Shown: one piece after another, positions 48,979 to 61,266 of the stretch
How positions within the stretch are numbered: position 1 is the stretch's first letter
How the letters are laid out: each line of letters begins with the position of its first letter
Assembly: GCF_020382885.2 (NCBI RefSeq)
Contig: NC_058502.1
Coordinates: forward strand, 13,915,950 to 13,979,949
DNA length: 64,000 nucleotides
Source of the DNA: Scatophagus argus
Taxonomy: Eukaryota > Chordata > Actinopteri > Scatophagidae
Direction: 5' to 3'
Made by a program: the position numbers and the translations under genes
Notes under the pieces: model-generated
Seen by the model: the letters and a program-made list of their open reading frames with translations, nothing else
The model's database searches: none
Told to the model about the DNA's origin: nothing

Positions 48979-49004
48979 GCGACTGAGGCATCCACCTCCC
49001 TCCT

Positions 49005-49014
49005 CCTTATATAC
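49005..49014 (-). promoter_or_regulatory. thbs2: thbs2 TATA box
   Basis: GTATATAAGG reads on the minus strand at 49014-49005, upstream of the predicted leader exon. A start about 30 nt further on, near 48,978, would follow. Upstream, 49,165-49,255 is a CT-rich (GA-rich on the gene strand) tract of the kind often seen at regulated promoters. Confidence 0.6.
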
Positions 49015-51189
49015 ACTCGCTGAGAGCCTGTCAATCAAAAATCTTCTGGGTATGAACAGTTTGACGACGGTTGTTAAGAGACAGAGTTACATAATTGTCT
49101 TCCGATGGCGTAATTTTTCTTATCCGTGCTCACACACAGGCTCTGGTATGGGGGATTGGTGACCTCTCCCCTCCTCCCTCTCTCTTTCTCTCACCGTGAT
49201 GCCCGCCATCCCCCTCTCTATCAAACCCACCTTCCGTCTGGAGCCAGCTCACTTTCACTGGGGAAGAGAGATGGAGGAAAGTGGGCTGTTTTAATTTGGA
49301 AATGCGAAGTTATGGTGATTAAAAATATATATACAAAAGAGCAGAAGTAGCGGCAGTAGGTGCACTTTATTAATGTGCTGTTATACAATTAACAACAACA
49401 GAATTATAATAAATTTAGATATTTGTGATGTGTAAAACAGCTTTGGCACCCAATTTCTTGAATATCGCGAAGATTTCGATTTCGACTTAAATAGTGTTGT
49501 ATTTTTAAACTTACAATAGATATTTTGGATGCTTCCACCTTGCTGGCAAGCAGCGTCTTGCGCCTGGAGAACGCCTGGTTTTTGCCAAGGCTCCCCTCTG
49601 CGGTGTCAGGAAGGAAAAAAAAGCTGATACAACGTCTCTTTCTTGAAGCCCTGCAGAGGGATCCTCGGGCTGGATGTACCAATAGGATACGTCTCAGGGA
49701 CGGTTTGCGTCAATTGGAAACGTGCATTCCATTTCACTGGGGGGGAAAAGGGGGCTGAAGAGCAGACAGTTTCTGACCAAATGGGGCAACTGTCTTTCAA
49801 CAGTGTGAGTTCAGTTAACTGACAAATAGTGGAAACAGAAGCAGAACATTTAGTGGGAATGCAAGTGTCAGGTGTAGTTTCTCAAAATGGGTTTGCTCTT
49901 TTTAAATCATTAATCACCATTGACCTCAATTTCTAAATTAGACTTTTACTTGCATAATTTAATAGAAAACTCTTGTTTTTTTGCACAATAACTGTCACCA
50001 AGATGCCTCTACTAATACTTTTCATTCCTAACTCTGCATTAATCCACTTTGACCTATCTGACAAAGAGCAGTACTGAGTAATAAGGCTTTACCAGAGGAA
50101 TGAAGTACTGTTCGGGCAAAAAGCAAACTTTGGCATCGTCAACATCACTTTTTAAAACAGTGCAGAGCTGCCACACACCAAATTTTAGGCAGTGGAACTG
50201 AAACTATAATGTGGTTTTATCCGTGCAAAGTCAAATAATATTTACAAATGAGAAGAGGAGAATAAAATGTAGACTCAAATCCATGTCAGACTTGTTTACA
50301 CCAAACAGTGCCATGAAGACAGTCAAGAACACACTGCTCTAATATCTTGTTCAAAAGCCACAATGCGCAGTTGAAGTTTCCATCACTTTTAACATATCTT
50401 TGATCAGTTTCTGGAACATTTAGATCACTCCATGATCCAAAGCTTACCTACTATGCAGCAGTGATCACATATAAACGTGGACTCTCTATTAATGCTACAA
50501 ATACCAGAGATGCGGAGGAGCCATGAAATGAAGGTGATGGATGTCAGCTAGGTCGATAAACAACCATAGTTTCCAGTTCTCTTCTCCAAGCTGTGACTTC
50601 ACCATTGAGGTTTATGTGTTTTTAACAAAAAAAAAAAAAAAAAGAAAGACAAGAAAAAAAAGTGGTTCAGTGTGACTCAGGAGCACAATCCAAAGAGGAA
50701 ATCTGGCACCTGAAATGTTTAAAGTACTGAGAGCTGGAGAGAGTGACACATGTTACATGCAAATCTCACATCATCTGTAAAATACAATGGTTTGGGGAAC
50801 GATGAAAATAAAGAGGTTAGTTAGAAATGGGCTTTTTAGTTAAGATTTACTTCAAATAGCCCCTTTAAGTTGATCACGCCAAAAGCTGAGTCATGCCAGT
50901 AAAACAAATTTGGCAAGGGTGGCTGGCATTGTAAAATATTCTTGCATAATCTCCCAAATGGAATTACAGCTCTGTTTGCATGACAATTGCACTGTAATGT
51001 ACAGTATGTATATAAAGATCTGGAGAGGAGCACCATTTTCCTTAGACGTTACTGTCATCACTACTTACCTCCTGTGCTCCAGTACAGTAGTTACTGGTTT
51101 TAGTTTGCTTGTGGTTATGGTAATGGTATCAAATGAATTTTTATTGCTTAAAAGCCAGTGTGGTTGTTCTCCTCCCCATAGCCAACTCT

Positions 51190-51625
51190 GGAGGTGAATT
51201 TCGTCATTGCTTTGGTCCAGACTGAAACACCTAACTTTTCCTCGAGTGCCACCATAAGGTTGATACTTGTGTCGTTGAGTCAAATTTCTTGACAACTGTT
51301 CAAAAGACTGCCATGAAATTTTGGTTATATATTCATGTTTCCCCCAGAGTGGATTAATGACCATCGTCTGGTCAAAACTTCAACTGGTCCAATTATTAAT
51401 GACCACATATATTTAAAACTAATGACACTCCCATCAGCCTCAGCTGTACTTTGAGTTTTGTGTTAATTAGCAAATGTTATGCTAACATGCTAAACTAAGA
51501 CAGGGAACATGCTAAGCATCATAATGGCATCAGCTGTGTTAGCATGCTGACATTTAACTAAAATCACCACTGTGCTACAGATCCAACCACACAGAGCTGC
51601 TATCATGGGTGAAAACTGTTGTGAT
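51190..51625. repeat. Dispersed teleost repeat with TTAGCATGCTAA-type core
   Basis: The block includes a stretch about tolerating a substrate-free reading (no frame) and a segment of overlapping TTAGC/GCTAA words around 51,465-51,545. I remember this sequence as a very common percomorph interspersed repeat. It has no coding frame and no clear terminal repeats here. Limits are estimates. Confidence 0.55.
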
Positions 51626-52109
51626 GTTGTCTAAAAAAGAAAGGCTGAAGTTTCAGACTTTTCTTCACAATTTCTCACCATAGTAATTCGCACTGTCAAA
51701 ATATTATAGAGTTTCCACTGCCAAACACAGATCAGTTAAACTTCACTGTCACTGACTTCATGTGTTTTAGTCTCTTCCCTCAGTTTAAACACTTTTGTTC
51801 TCTAGGTTATTTTCTTTCCGCAAAACCTCAGACAAAATGTGTCTTCCTACCATGCATGTTCATTTGACCTGATGACACAGTTTACTGTTTATAGCTGATG
51901 TATGGAGCCAAATTAGAGCAACCATCGATCAAAGCCTCTGGGCTGGAGAAAGCGGAAAACTGACAAACTTCATGACAAAAGCGCTGAAATATGCATTTAC
52001 TGGCTCATATGTCATTTCTGAACACTTCAATCTGTTCTTGATTCTTTTTGATTTATGGATGAAATGATACCACAATGATACAATATCCCTCCTCTTCCTG
52101 AGGAATCAG

Positions 52110-52220
52110 CAGAAAGTCCTGTCTAACAATGCTTATTTTTACAGGACTCTAAAGTGACCTTGGGTGTTTTGAAAGACACCTACAAATAAAATGTATCATT
52201 ATTATTATTATTATTATTAT
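52110..52220. repeat. Repeat 3' tail with (ATT)n microsatellite
   Basis: A short degenerate segment (52,140-52,195) that resembles the 3' end of a teleost retroelement runs straight into (ATT)n at 52197-52220. A simple-repeat tail directly after such a segment is typical of LINE or SINE copies. No 5' part is recognisable. Confidence 0.45.
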
Positions 52221-53513
52221 CATTAATAACATTTCCTGTTATACAAAGATGGACTGTTACAGGTAGTAACTTACAACAACACAGGAGTCACTCGATAGGC
52301 TTCTGTTCACAGAGCAGAGCTCCGTGATTTGCTCTCACAGGTTTTGTAAGCCAGTTAAGAAGTCAACGGGAGAGGCAGAAAACTGTGGAAAACATTCAAG
52401 CTGATCTGTTTGCACCCTTAACCATTAAATCACTGGTCATGCTACACTTTAAACAAACAGGCACTGATATGGCTTCTACTGTCATCAAGGTTTTTAAGGT
52501 GATCCTTAACACAGCCAGTAGAACCATGTCTATTACAACAGTACAAAAACTACATTGCAGTACCTGATATGATATACTGTCTAGAGAATCTGGTATGGAA
52601 CAACCAAAAGGAAGAAGCTGCTTAAAAGAGTGCTTATTTCCAGAAAAGCATGTTTGCTTTCAAAGCATCTAATTCCAGTTTTCATATAAAAATGGCTCAC
52701 ATACTTTGGCTCAGAGCAGGCATTACACCAAAGTGAGATAAGCAATGTTTGACTTATACTCATCTCAAAGGCTTATGTGTGACCTATTTGGGTGGGATTT
52801 GTTGATACATGATTTGTAAATTCGACACAGCTAAATATTTCCCGAGTGATATTATGACTGTGATCAGCAGCGCAAGAACACCACAACGCTATTGTCACAA
52901 AAATCAGAAAATCAGATGATGCTGCCCAAAGTGAAGACCTGCCAAGCCTTTGTTTGTGTGCTTAGCCAATATCCTAAGCGGAAGGATGAACAGGGGGAAT
53001 CTTGTTTACTTCCTCTGTTGCCTGCAGGACCATTGGAGGATGGCGGGCTGTGAGAACCCCATTAATTGCCTGCTGGTTTTCACGAGGGTCAAACGCTGCC
53101 AGCTTTATACAATGTTTCTTGTCATAGTGATGTAATTAGGCTTTAGTTAATCTACTGCCCTAAAACTTATTCCCAGATGTGTATTTGAGCTGTTGGACTT
53201 AAACAAGAGCACAAATGATCCCAAATTGCATGTCTGAAATATAAGATAAAGTTCGAAAACTTCAAATAAATATGAGTATTAAAAGAAAAAAAGTACTAGT
53301 AATAGGTGTGTTTACCTTAATTTACTTTTGACTCATACTTACCTTTAGGTTAATGGTAGGAGGATTGCATACGAACAATCACTATTCCACTTCCACCCTC
53401 ATTTCTCACAATTGCATTTTCATTTCCGAGATGCAATCATTTGGTAATAACTTCCAGATTCCCATTTTCCTCCTTGTGCTGATGGGATGTGTAGAGTTAT
53501 GGGAGTGCAGTCA

Positions 53514-53538
53514 GATATATATATATATATATATATAT
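53514..53538. repeat. (TA)n microsatellite
   Basis: About twelve TA units, self-complementary, lie just upstream of the repeat island. It marks the left edge of the low-complexity zone. Confidence 0.85.
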
Positions 53539-53742
53539 TTATAACGGATTAAGAACTTAGAGAATACTGGGCTCATTTTACAGAAAACTTGTTCAGATAT
53601 TACTAAGAAATCTAGAGGGGAACAACAAGAAGGAACCAAGAAGAAGACTGATGTGTATAGACAGTGAAAGCAAGCACCGTGAACAGTGTTGTGTGTGAGA
53701 GCGAGAACAAAGTGAGAGTGAGATCTCTTCAGTGTAGCAGAG

Positions 53743-53776
53743 AGGAGGAGGAGGAGGAGGAGGAGGAGGAGGAGGA
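53743..53776. repeat. (GGA)n trinucleotide repeat
   Basis: About eleven GGA units form a purine-only tract. It produces a long Glu run in one frame and a Leu run in the other strand, which explains the short open frames seen here. No gene structure surrounds it. Confidence 0.85.
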
Positions 53777-53949
53777 GCTCTGGCCTTGGGTCCCTGGGCA
53801 CAGAAGGTGCTGCAGCATAGCTGTATCCTGCATTGTTGTGGCTCCTGGAGGATAATGAAACGAGTTTATGTTCAAGTTTATAATTGAATATAAATATTAA
53901 ATAATTATGTTAAAGTACAACATGACACCAAAGCTCAAGCATTGTCATT

Positions 53950-54310
53950 TTGTGCCACTTCACAGACTTACTTATTATGTTTTTCACTCCTCTACATTTA
54001 TCTGACTGCTACAGTTTCAAGTTACTTCACAAATTAAGATTGTAAAATTAATATAGCAAACGATATTTTTAAAGAATATTGTATCAAAGTAACTATATTA
54101 CATCCAGAAACTGCTACACAAGTAGACTTCACCTCAACCACTGACAGCATTCAAATGCTACCAGCACATGAATGTATCAGTGCACAATAAGACAACACAT
54201 TACTTTATAATGTAAGACTGGGTCACTCTACCTGTATAATGAGTACTTGTATTTTTGATACTTAAAGTGCATTACGTTGGCAAACTTTCATTACTCTTAC
54301 TTAAAGCTGC
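53950..54310 (+). repeat. Dispersed teleost repeat, copy A
   Basis: The sequence begins near a CACTCCTCTACATTTATCTG phrase and ends in TACTTAAAG-like words. I recognise the order of words from a widespread teleost interspersed repeat whose ends are rich in (A)GTAC/TACTT. A second copy in the opposite orientation lies at about 57.8 kb. There is no coding frame. Confidence 0.55.
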
Positions 54311-54319
54311 AGTATTCAG

Positions 54320-54890
54320 TTGTTTTCAGATTACCAGTAGATCAAATCACTTTGTGTAATGTAATACCGAGCATCAGTACAGACAAAACCACAGTGAATC
54401 TCTCTGTTCTGCGGGTCCCATCTGTCTTACAGATCAGTTTAGCCTCTTTCAGCTCATTGTTTCAGATTTTCATGGCTTGCATCTTTACTGTTAAGTTTCA
54501 CTCTAAACCTTCTTACCAAGTCTGTTTCCAGCTGCAACAGGCAGCAGTCCTCAGAAGCTCCAAAAACAAATTTAAAATCTTTGGTGACTCTACAAACTCC
54601 GCTGGTTCCTAAGGAGGGCCCTGATTGGGAACAAAACCTAGACTCCAAGCAGTTCAATTAATCACTGAAATAAGCTTTGGTTCAGTTAAAACTGGCTCTG
54701 GTGCGTTCGTCTGGTAAGTGAGGTTCATTTCAGCTGGTGTGAAAGCTGTCAGTCAAACACTGGCGTAGACCAAACAACTAAAATGAGACCTTTTGAAAAA
54801 CTGGGTGTTGGTCTGCTTCCACGTGGACTGGGTTGCAGTTTGTATGTGGTGTGAAAGCAAGAGGACCAACCACAAGATTTGTGATAGTAG
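54320..54890. repeat. Dispersed teleost repeat(s) adjoining copy A
   Basis: This 570-bp block resembles non-coding teleost repeat sequence, notably a segment with CAGCTGCAACAGGCAGCAG (54,531-54,549) and a segment about 54,700-54,880 that pairs with the typical end of such elements. It may be one element or two abutting ones. No transposase frame is visible. Confidence 0.42.
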
Positions 54891-55038
54891 ATATGTGATT
54901 TTAACATGATTTCAAATTACTTTTGATCATGAACAGTTCAGGAAACAATCTTACTATTGATCTGTATTACTGTATATATAGGTCTAATCAACACACACGT
55001 CTCGTATACAACATGACGTGCAGGTATTTTCCCTGACT

Positions 55039-55413
55039 GATGTTGAAGCTGGGGGCTGCGGTGGCCAAGAGGTTAGAGAAGCGGCTTGTGAACGGAGAGT
55101 TGCCAGTTTGATCCCCCCCTCAGCTACATTCACTCCCTGTGCCTGCGTGGGTTTTCTCCGGGTACTCCGGCTTCCTCCCACAATACCAAAAACATGCACA
55201 TTAGGTTAATTGGCTACTCTAAATTGCCCCTAGGTGTGAGTGTGAGAGTGTGTGGTTGTTTGTCTTTGTGTGTTGGCCCTGCGATTGACTGGCGACCAGT
55301 CCAGGGTGAACCCCGCCTCTCGCCCGTAGTCAGCTGGGATAGGCTCCAGCTCCCCCACGACCCTGACGGATAAGCGGTATAGAAAATGGATGGATGGATG
55401 GATGTTGAAGCTG
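55039..55413 (+). mobile_element. tRNA-derived SINE with 13-bp target-site duplication
   Basis: Identical 13-bp direct repeats (GATGTTGAAGCTG) at 55039-55051 and 55401-55413 flank a 349-bp insert. Its head has a tRNA-like A box (TGGCCAAGAGG, 55062-55072) and a B box (AGTTTGATCCC, 55105-55115). The 3' part is the familiar fish segment with GGGATAGGCTCCAGC and it ends in (GGAT)n. These are the marks of a retroposed, RNA polymerase III-derived SINE mobilised by a LINE. The intact duplication suggests a fairly recent insertion. Confidence 0.88.
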
Positions 55414-57804
55414 CTTTGCTTGTCTCCTACTCTGTGTGCTCTGTCAGATCCATTAAAAAGGCGAGAAACAGTAATAAGCCTGGAATCATTCCTGTACAAT
55501 ACGCCTCCTTTCGTCCTGCTTCTGCCTATTAGTCATGCTAAAACATGCTGTCAATTTGCAGTCTAATAACACTAATAATGCTCATAATCAGTTATTTCTT
55601 TGTGAGGTCTTTTGATACCAAAAAACAAAAAAAAAAAACGTGCAATCATATCAGAAACATTAAAGTATTTTATTTATTTGAAAATATGATAAAAACTCGC
55701 TGCTGGCTGTTATAAAAAGAGGCACCTGCGTTTTACATATCAAGTTAAGAAGAGAATGTACTGCATGTTGGACTTAGACAAAAGAGCACACTCATTGAAA
55801 ACACACTCAGGATAGGTGCAGGAATGACTTGTTGAAGAACAAATGTTCCAGGGGAGAATTTCCTGCTCATTTTTGACTCCAGGTTTTGGCAGCCTGTTTC
55901 TGTCTGCACACCGCAAGCTCTAAGCATTCAGGTTAAATGAGTATGATGCAGCCATGGTGAAGCAATAACATTTGTCTACATCCCTGCAACAGCCAGTGTG
56001 TTCAGCACTGAAGCAAACTTGAGTTTGACACATTTTCCTTGAAGTTCATTTGAGGGTATTAAAACCTGGCACAATATGAAATAGAGCTATGCCATAACCT
56101 GAAGTCATTTCTCAAACCGGAATTAGCCAAGCAGGTGATGGCCACGGCTGGCTGGCAACACCTCAAGCTGAAAACTAAATTCAAGCACAGAATGACAGAT
56201 GATATACTTGGGCATTTATATTGCTCCCTTTGATGCCCGTGAAACCCCGAGCAGTAACTCTGGTTACATCATTCTCTACAGGCTCTTTTGTTTGTTCATT
56301 TTATGGCAACAATAAAAGATTAAAAACCAAAGTGTAATTTTATATAACACCAGTCATATCACAAACTGATAGCAGAAAGATTACCAAACTTCACACAGAG
56401 ATATCCATTCTAGTCACATCCATACACTGAAGTCGAGCTCAGCCACATGTGCTGTTAATTCTCTAGCTTGGTTAAACATGATTAGGGAGGAAAACATAAA
56501 ATTGCTTCTTTGAGGAAATAAACTCAGTCATAAATACAAAGGAATTTGCTAATGGCAGAGGTTAATGTTGAAATGCTCTGTTTGTGTCAGTGAAAGGTTG
56601 GAGTTTAGGTTGATAGGGTGAGCTAATGAACCTGAGAAATGTGCAGAGACTCGATGGTTTATACTGGAATGCCAAAATATCATCTCATCTCACCCTTGCA
56701 TCTTTGCTTAATGGATCCAACAAAGTGTCTTAACCTGACTGTGCACTCAGAAAACTTGTTCTTCCACTCAACGAGAGCTTGGAATTGGACTCAAATATGG
56801 CTTCCATGAGTATTTTCTGTAGAGGACAAAAAGAGAGTCAGGAATTAATACGGGAAAATGATAATTTTATTTCTTATTTTTTCAGTTTCCAAAAATCAAC
56901 ACTTTGTTTGTTCAGAGTTTACCACTGAAAGGATTTCTAAAGCTTGACAGCATTCCTAATTGGTCCCAGACTTGTTCAGCAATCTGGACCCTCATCTTAT
57001 GTGCTCCTGTTTTCCCCATTATTTCCTCCAAGTTCATGAGGGTTTTGTGTTGATTTATCTGAGTATTAAGCCCTTGAATGTTTATGCCTTATACCCTGGA
57101 TGACACCATCTGCTGTTAATCGGTATTTCCGTCGCTGTCGGCCCACAGCAGCACAGAACATCTCCAGACAGACTCAAGTACAAAGACACAGATTTCCCCG
57201 TCTGGCTTTTCCTGTGTAGCTCAATTGTTCACCGTTATTTACTGGTCACTCTACAGTTAACCATTAATGTTCATCCTTCACTGTTACCGTTATCTATACT
57301 GTGGCCAGGACGATTTACTGTGAGAATTACGGAGCCTGTGCCCAAGCCAAAAATATGTGTGTAATTATAGACCACATAAGGAGGGAAGGACGTCAGCTAA
57401 CACTTCAAAAAGTGAAGGATTTTTTAACATACGCACTCACAAAGAAATGTATGCGGATGTAGTGATATGTAAGGAGATAGTGTCTTCATAGTCAGGAGTT
57501 CTTCATCTCCTTGGTACCAATGTAAATTGAAGCAATGTATAATGATAAGACTTTTAATTTTGATGAGGTGTTTTTACACAGCTCTTTTCAAACATTTCTT
57601 TTGGGTGTTTCAGTGAGTCTGTCTGGGAGGAACAGGAAGGGAGTTTGACTGAATGTTCATGAAGTTTGACATTCTGCAGATGTTCCTTTAGCTTTAATGG
57701 TTACTGCTGCTCATGCTAACTGTATGCAACTGTCCAAAATACTAATTTCCATGCAAGTCGCTAGTGCTGCTGTTGTGAAGCTATAAAATCTGTGATGGAA
57801 AATG

Positions 57805-58055
57805 TTTTATTTAAGTAAAAGTACATATAGTATTTTTCAGCAAATTGCACTTCAGATATCAAAAGTAAAAGTATTCAATCAGAGTATTAAATCTTGATGC
57901 ATTCACTAAGCAGTATTCAGTATTAAACCTAATTTTAAGTAAAATTAGTCAAAATTGTAGTGGACATATCAGTTATTTGAACTTCTCAAATAAAGTATAC
58001 ATTCAGTACCTCATAATTGTTCTGTATGTAAGTACAGTACTTGTGCATCTCAGTT
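57805..58055 (-). repeat. Dispersed teleost repeat, copy B (inverted)
   Basis: Words such as AAGTAAAAGTAC, CAGCAAATTGCACTTCAGAT and ATCAAAAGTAAAAGTATTC are reverse-complement relatives of the right part of copy A (GATACTTAAAGTGCATTACG...). The right end, AAGTACAGTACTTG near 58,031-58,044, is typical of the family. It is diverged and non-coding. Confidence 0.5.
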
Positions 58056-60064
58056 ATATTTCATCAGATCATGTGATTTTTATTGTCTTTCAAGACAATC
58101 ATTATGTTGGATAAGCTAATCAAAAAGTCATAAATCATTGTGCTGAGTGACACTGCAGACTACATCTTGGACCCTGACCAATCATAGCTTGCCATCTTTC
58201 ACGTCTTTTGTGACACATGCGATTGGATCAATCGGTGGTGACTTTACTATTAACAGTTGTGGGTGCATTATTCTCTGTGCATTATTATGCTCTGTGCCTC
58301 TGTGGGTCAGCCTCATGCAACATGTCAAATGTGTCAAACTTGTAGAGAGAAGGTTAAAAAACTGCCCCAGTTTTAGTCTAGTCTAGGGGATGTTGTGAGG
58401 TGTCCCAAACGCTGCCTCTATACTCCCACTATGACACATTACATGGGAAACAAGCTGTTGCACTCATCGCTCATTTTTGCTCCTGGTGCTCTGTGTCTCT
58501 CATCACAGGGTCTTTATGAAGTCTGATCATGACATTAGTTTATAGTGTGCAGAAAGCACTGGAAAGGTATGCTTCCTCAAGTAGGGTTATAAGCTGGAAC
58601 ACTGTTATTTTCTCTTCTCTGCATAAAAAAAAACAAGCAAAACAAACATGACAATGATGGTCAAAAAACATCACTTTAACATCACTTAGGCTACTTCTTT
58701 TAAATAAACCACAGAAAATTACATGATATTCACATACACTTCGCATAACGTTTGCATGAGTCATGGCTATATGACAGCGGTTTTTGACATGTGCAAAAAT
58801 GTTCCCCTCCCTTGACTTTGGGTTGCACTGAGTTCATGAAAACAAAAGATCCTCAGAGGTCTATGGGGATTCATTAAACTGCACGTGCCTCATGATGTAT
58901 ATGCTGCTTTTCTTTATACTCTCGAGGGAAAGTGTAGGCCCGGATGCATAGCTCAGGCCACAGGCCAGAGAGCCAGTGAAGGACAAGAACACTTAACAGA
59001 CAAGTGCCTGTTCAAGAACAGACAGTGTCGCAGGCAAGCACAAAGACTATCTGAGTTGTAGATGATGCTGAGATGGAAAATGGACAACTAGACACTGAGT
59101 TCCGCACTGTATCTTCCCACAGTGTGACACTGTTCAGTTTTGTCATACGGTGTCCTCGTACTCTGCAAAGTTGGATGTAAAAGTTCTTCTGTTGAATTGA
59201 ATGACAATGTATTGTGAGAGACCGAACTTTGAACCAGACTGCAATATGATGTACGGGTGTGGCTCTCCTTGAAATCCTTTTATTTGTAAGTATAAACATA
59301 TCATTCTTCACTGGTGAGATCAATGCAGGGAGTGCAGCCATAACGACCTCACACAGACAAGGCATGTGCGTGAACACCAGTATATCACTTTGGCTAGTGA
59401 GCGTGTGCTCACTGAATTTTAGAGTAGCAGGTTAATTCATTCAAGGGAAAATACTGACTCCTGAAAAGACACACATGCGCGCACACACACACATTCCAGC
59501 ATATTAAAATAAAAGAACATAGCTACATAAATTTACACTGCAGACAATTTATTATGTTTTGTTCCAACAGAAAGTCTCTGTTGCTTGCAGGAACACTAAA
59601 GCTCCCTATGACAGGGCAGACTTAACCCTGCCAGTACATACCTATCTTTGTGGCATAAAAAGAAAAACCCCACACAAGTGTGTGTGCACACATACACACA
59701 CAATGTAGTGAATGACAGACGAACAGGTACCACCCTATAAATACTACTTAGCCCGATATTCTTTTCTGATAGGAAATGTGGCAGCTGATATTGTGCACAG
59801 AGAACAATCTTCACAGGCATTATGCCTCAGTATCAATTAGAATAAATCAAATACAGAATACTGGATAGGGGACAAGGCACAGACAAGCAGTATGTTGCCT
59901 CCGTCAGAGGGAGTTAAGACAAGGCAGCCTATCAGAAGATTTATCATTCTATCCTCAACATCAGCGTCAGAAAATGCGTCAAAATATCTTTTCCCAACAG
60001 ATGGGAAATGAGTGACGGTTGAAATTTCATTCCAGTACAGATTGGTTGAGGTTTCCCTAAGCCT

Positions 60065-60180
60065 GTCTTAAAGCAGCACTATGCAACGTTTAATACGATT
60101 CTGGTGAAGGAGTTGATTGTTGAGTCTCATTACCAGGTCATCAAATATAAACGCCTTGGGTCAGTGGCTAAGCAGCTCAC
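60065..60180. repeat. Possible remnant of a dispersed repeat
   Basis: The segment starting AAAGCAGCACTATGCAAC and continuing to CGCCTTGGGTCAGTGG resembles sequence that I recall near many teleost genes in multiple copies. It is short and has no structure, so the call is weak. Confidence 0.28.
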
Positions 60181-61224
60181 AGCTGTGGGTGAGAACACGC
60201 TGGCAGTGCTAATCTCAGCACAGTAAGAAATTAATAGTGGGTGAGAAAAAGTGAAAATCGTGCTGTGATCTTTAATTGTCAATGGAAATAAGGTGGTTGC
60301 CATATGAAATATTATACCTCAATGTATGATGTTCTCGGCTCTATATTCTTAGCCAATTATCATAGTGATGTCAAATGAAAGAGTTATGACATCATCTTCA
60401 AAGTGCGACAAATAACAAAGGAATAAAATGTGACAAGAACGAGCAGATGCAGAGGAAAGACAGCATTACATACTTCTAATACTTGTGGCTATGCAGTAAC
60501 ACAGCTGCATACATACCATGCAGAAAACAGATAGACTTTACAAGAAATAATCAGAGGCATTTGACCGAGATATAACGATTTTTGCATACTTCACACGGAC
60601 ATTACCAACAATGTAGCCTTTTTAAATCTTAACTTTCAGAGTCAGACTTTTCTATTGTGTTCTCTAACAGTTAAGTAAAGCTGACGATATGTTGTGACTG
60701 GGGTAGAGAAAAGTAAATGTACAGCTCAAACAATGCAGCTGGGTGTGTCAACAGTAGTAGTGTCTGTGTGTTTGGAAGCCAAGGAGGTTGCACCCAGTTG
60801 ATGTCATAGCTCTGGGTGCTGATCTGTTAAGTAGTGGTCACAGCCAGTGATATAGATGTACATCTGTTCTAAATACTGAACAAACAAAATCTGATTCTTG
60901 ACCATCCAGAATGTGGACAAAAGTGTGGGAATAACTGTAATTATTTGAATACTGCATCATAATAATATGCTTAAATGAAAACATAACCAATCAAACCTCT
61001 GGTATCATTTTGACTCTCAGTCAAAAGTAAGATGGTCTAATGATGCGCAGAGTTGAAATGGGGGGGGCTTTCTTTGAAAAGAACCCAAAAGGCGCATATA
61101 ACAAGACGAATAAACCCTCTTTAAACTTGTATCTATTTGTGATCTTAACTGAACCACCAACTAAAAACCAAACCCTTATGTTCCTTTTTCCCTGTAAAAT
61201 CCTAGCCAGGGGGATGGCAAACTA

Positions 61225-61266
61225 CTTTAATGAAACCTGCATGGCCTTTGCAGCAGTCTGCTTTAA
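61225..61266 (-). terminator. wdr27 candidate polyadenylation signals (ATTAAA)
   Basis: Two ATTAAA hexamers on the minus strand follow the predicted wdr27 stop: one at about 61,266-61,261 directly after the TAA and one near 61,231-61,226. The second is better placed. Cleavage further downstream cannot be excluded. Confidence 0.35.

Larger units (their letters stand above)
49060..61200. other. Intergenic region between thbs2 promoter and wdr27
   Basis: About 12 kb without a convincing exon on either strand. It is rich in dispersed repeats: about 51.19-51.62, 52.11-52.22, 53.74-55.41 and 57.80-58.06 kb, each listed separately. Outside those I see low-complexity A runs (about 50,627-50,642) but no other element that I can support. 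Confidence 0.6.

Noticed and set aside
53743..53855. Glu-rich open frame
   Set aside because: It is caused by the (GGA)n repeat and has no splice sites or homologue.
55052..55120. tRNA gene
   Set aside because: A and B boxes are present, but the cloverleaf does not close and the unit is the head of a SINE with a (GGAT)n tail and target-site duplication.
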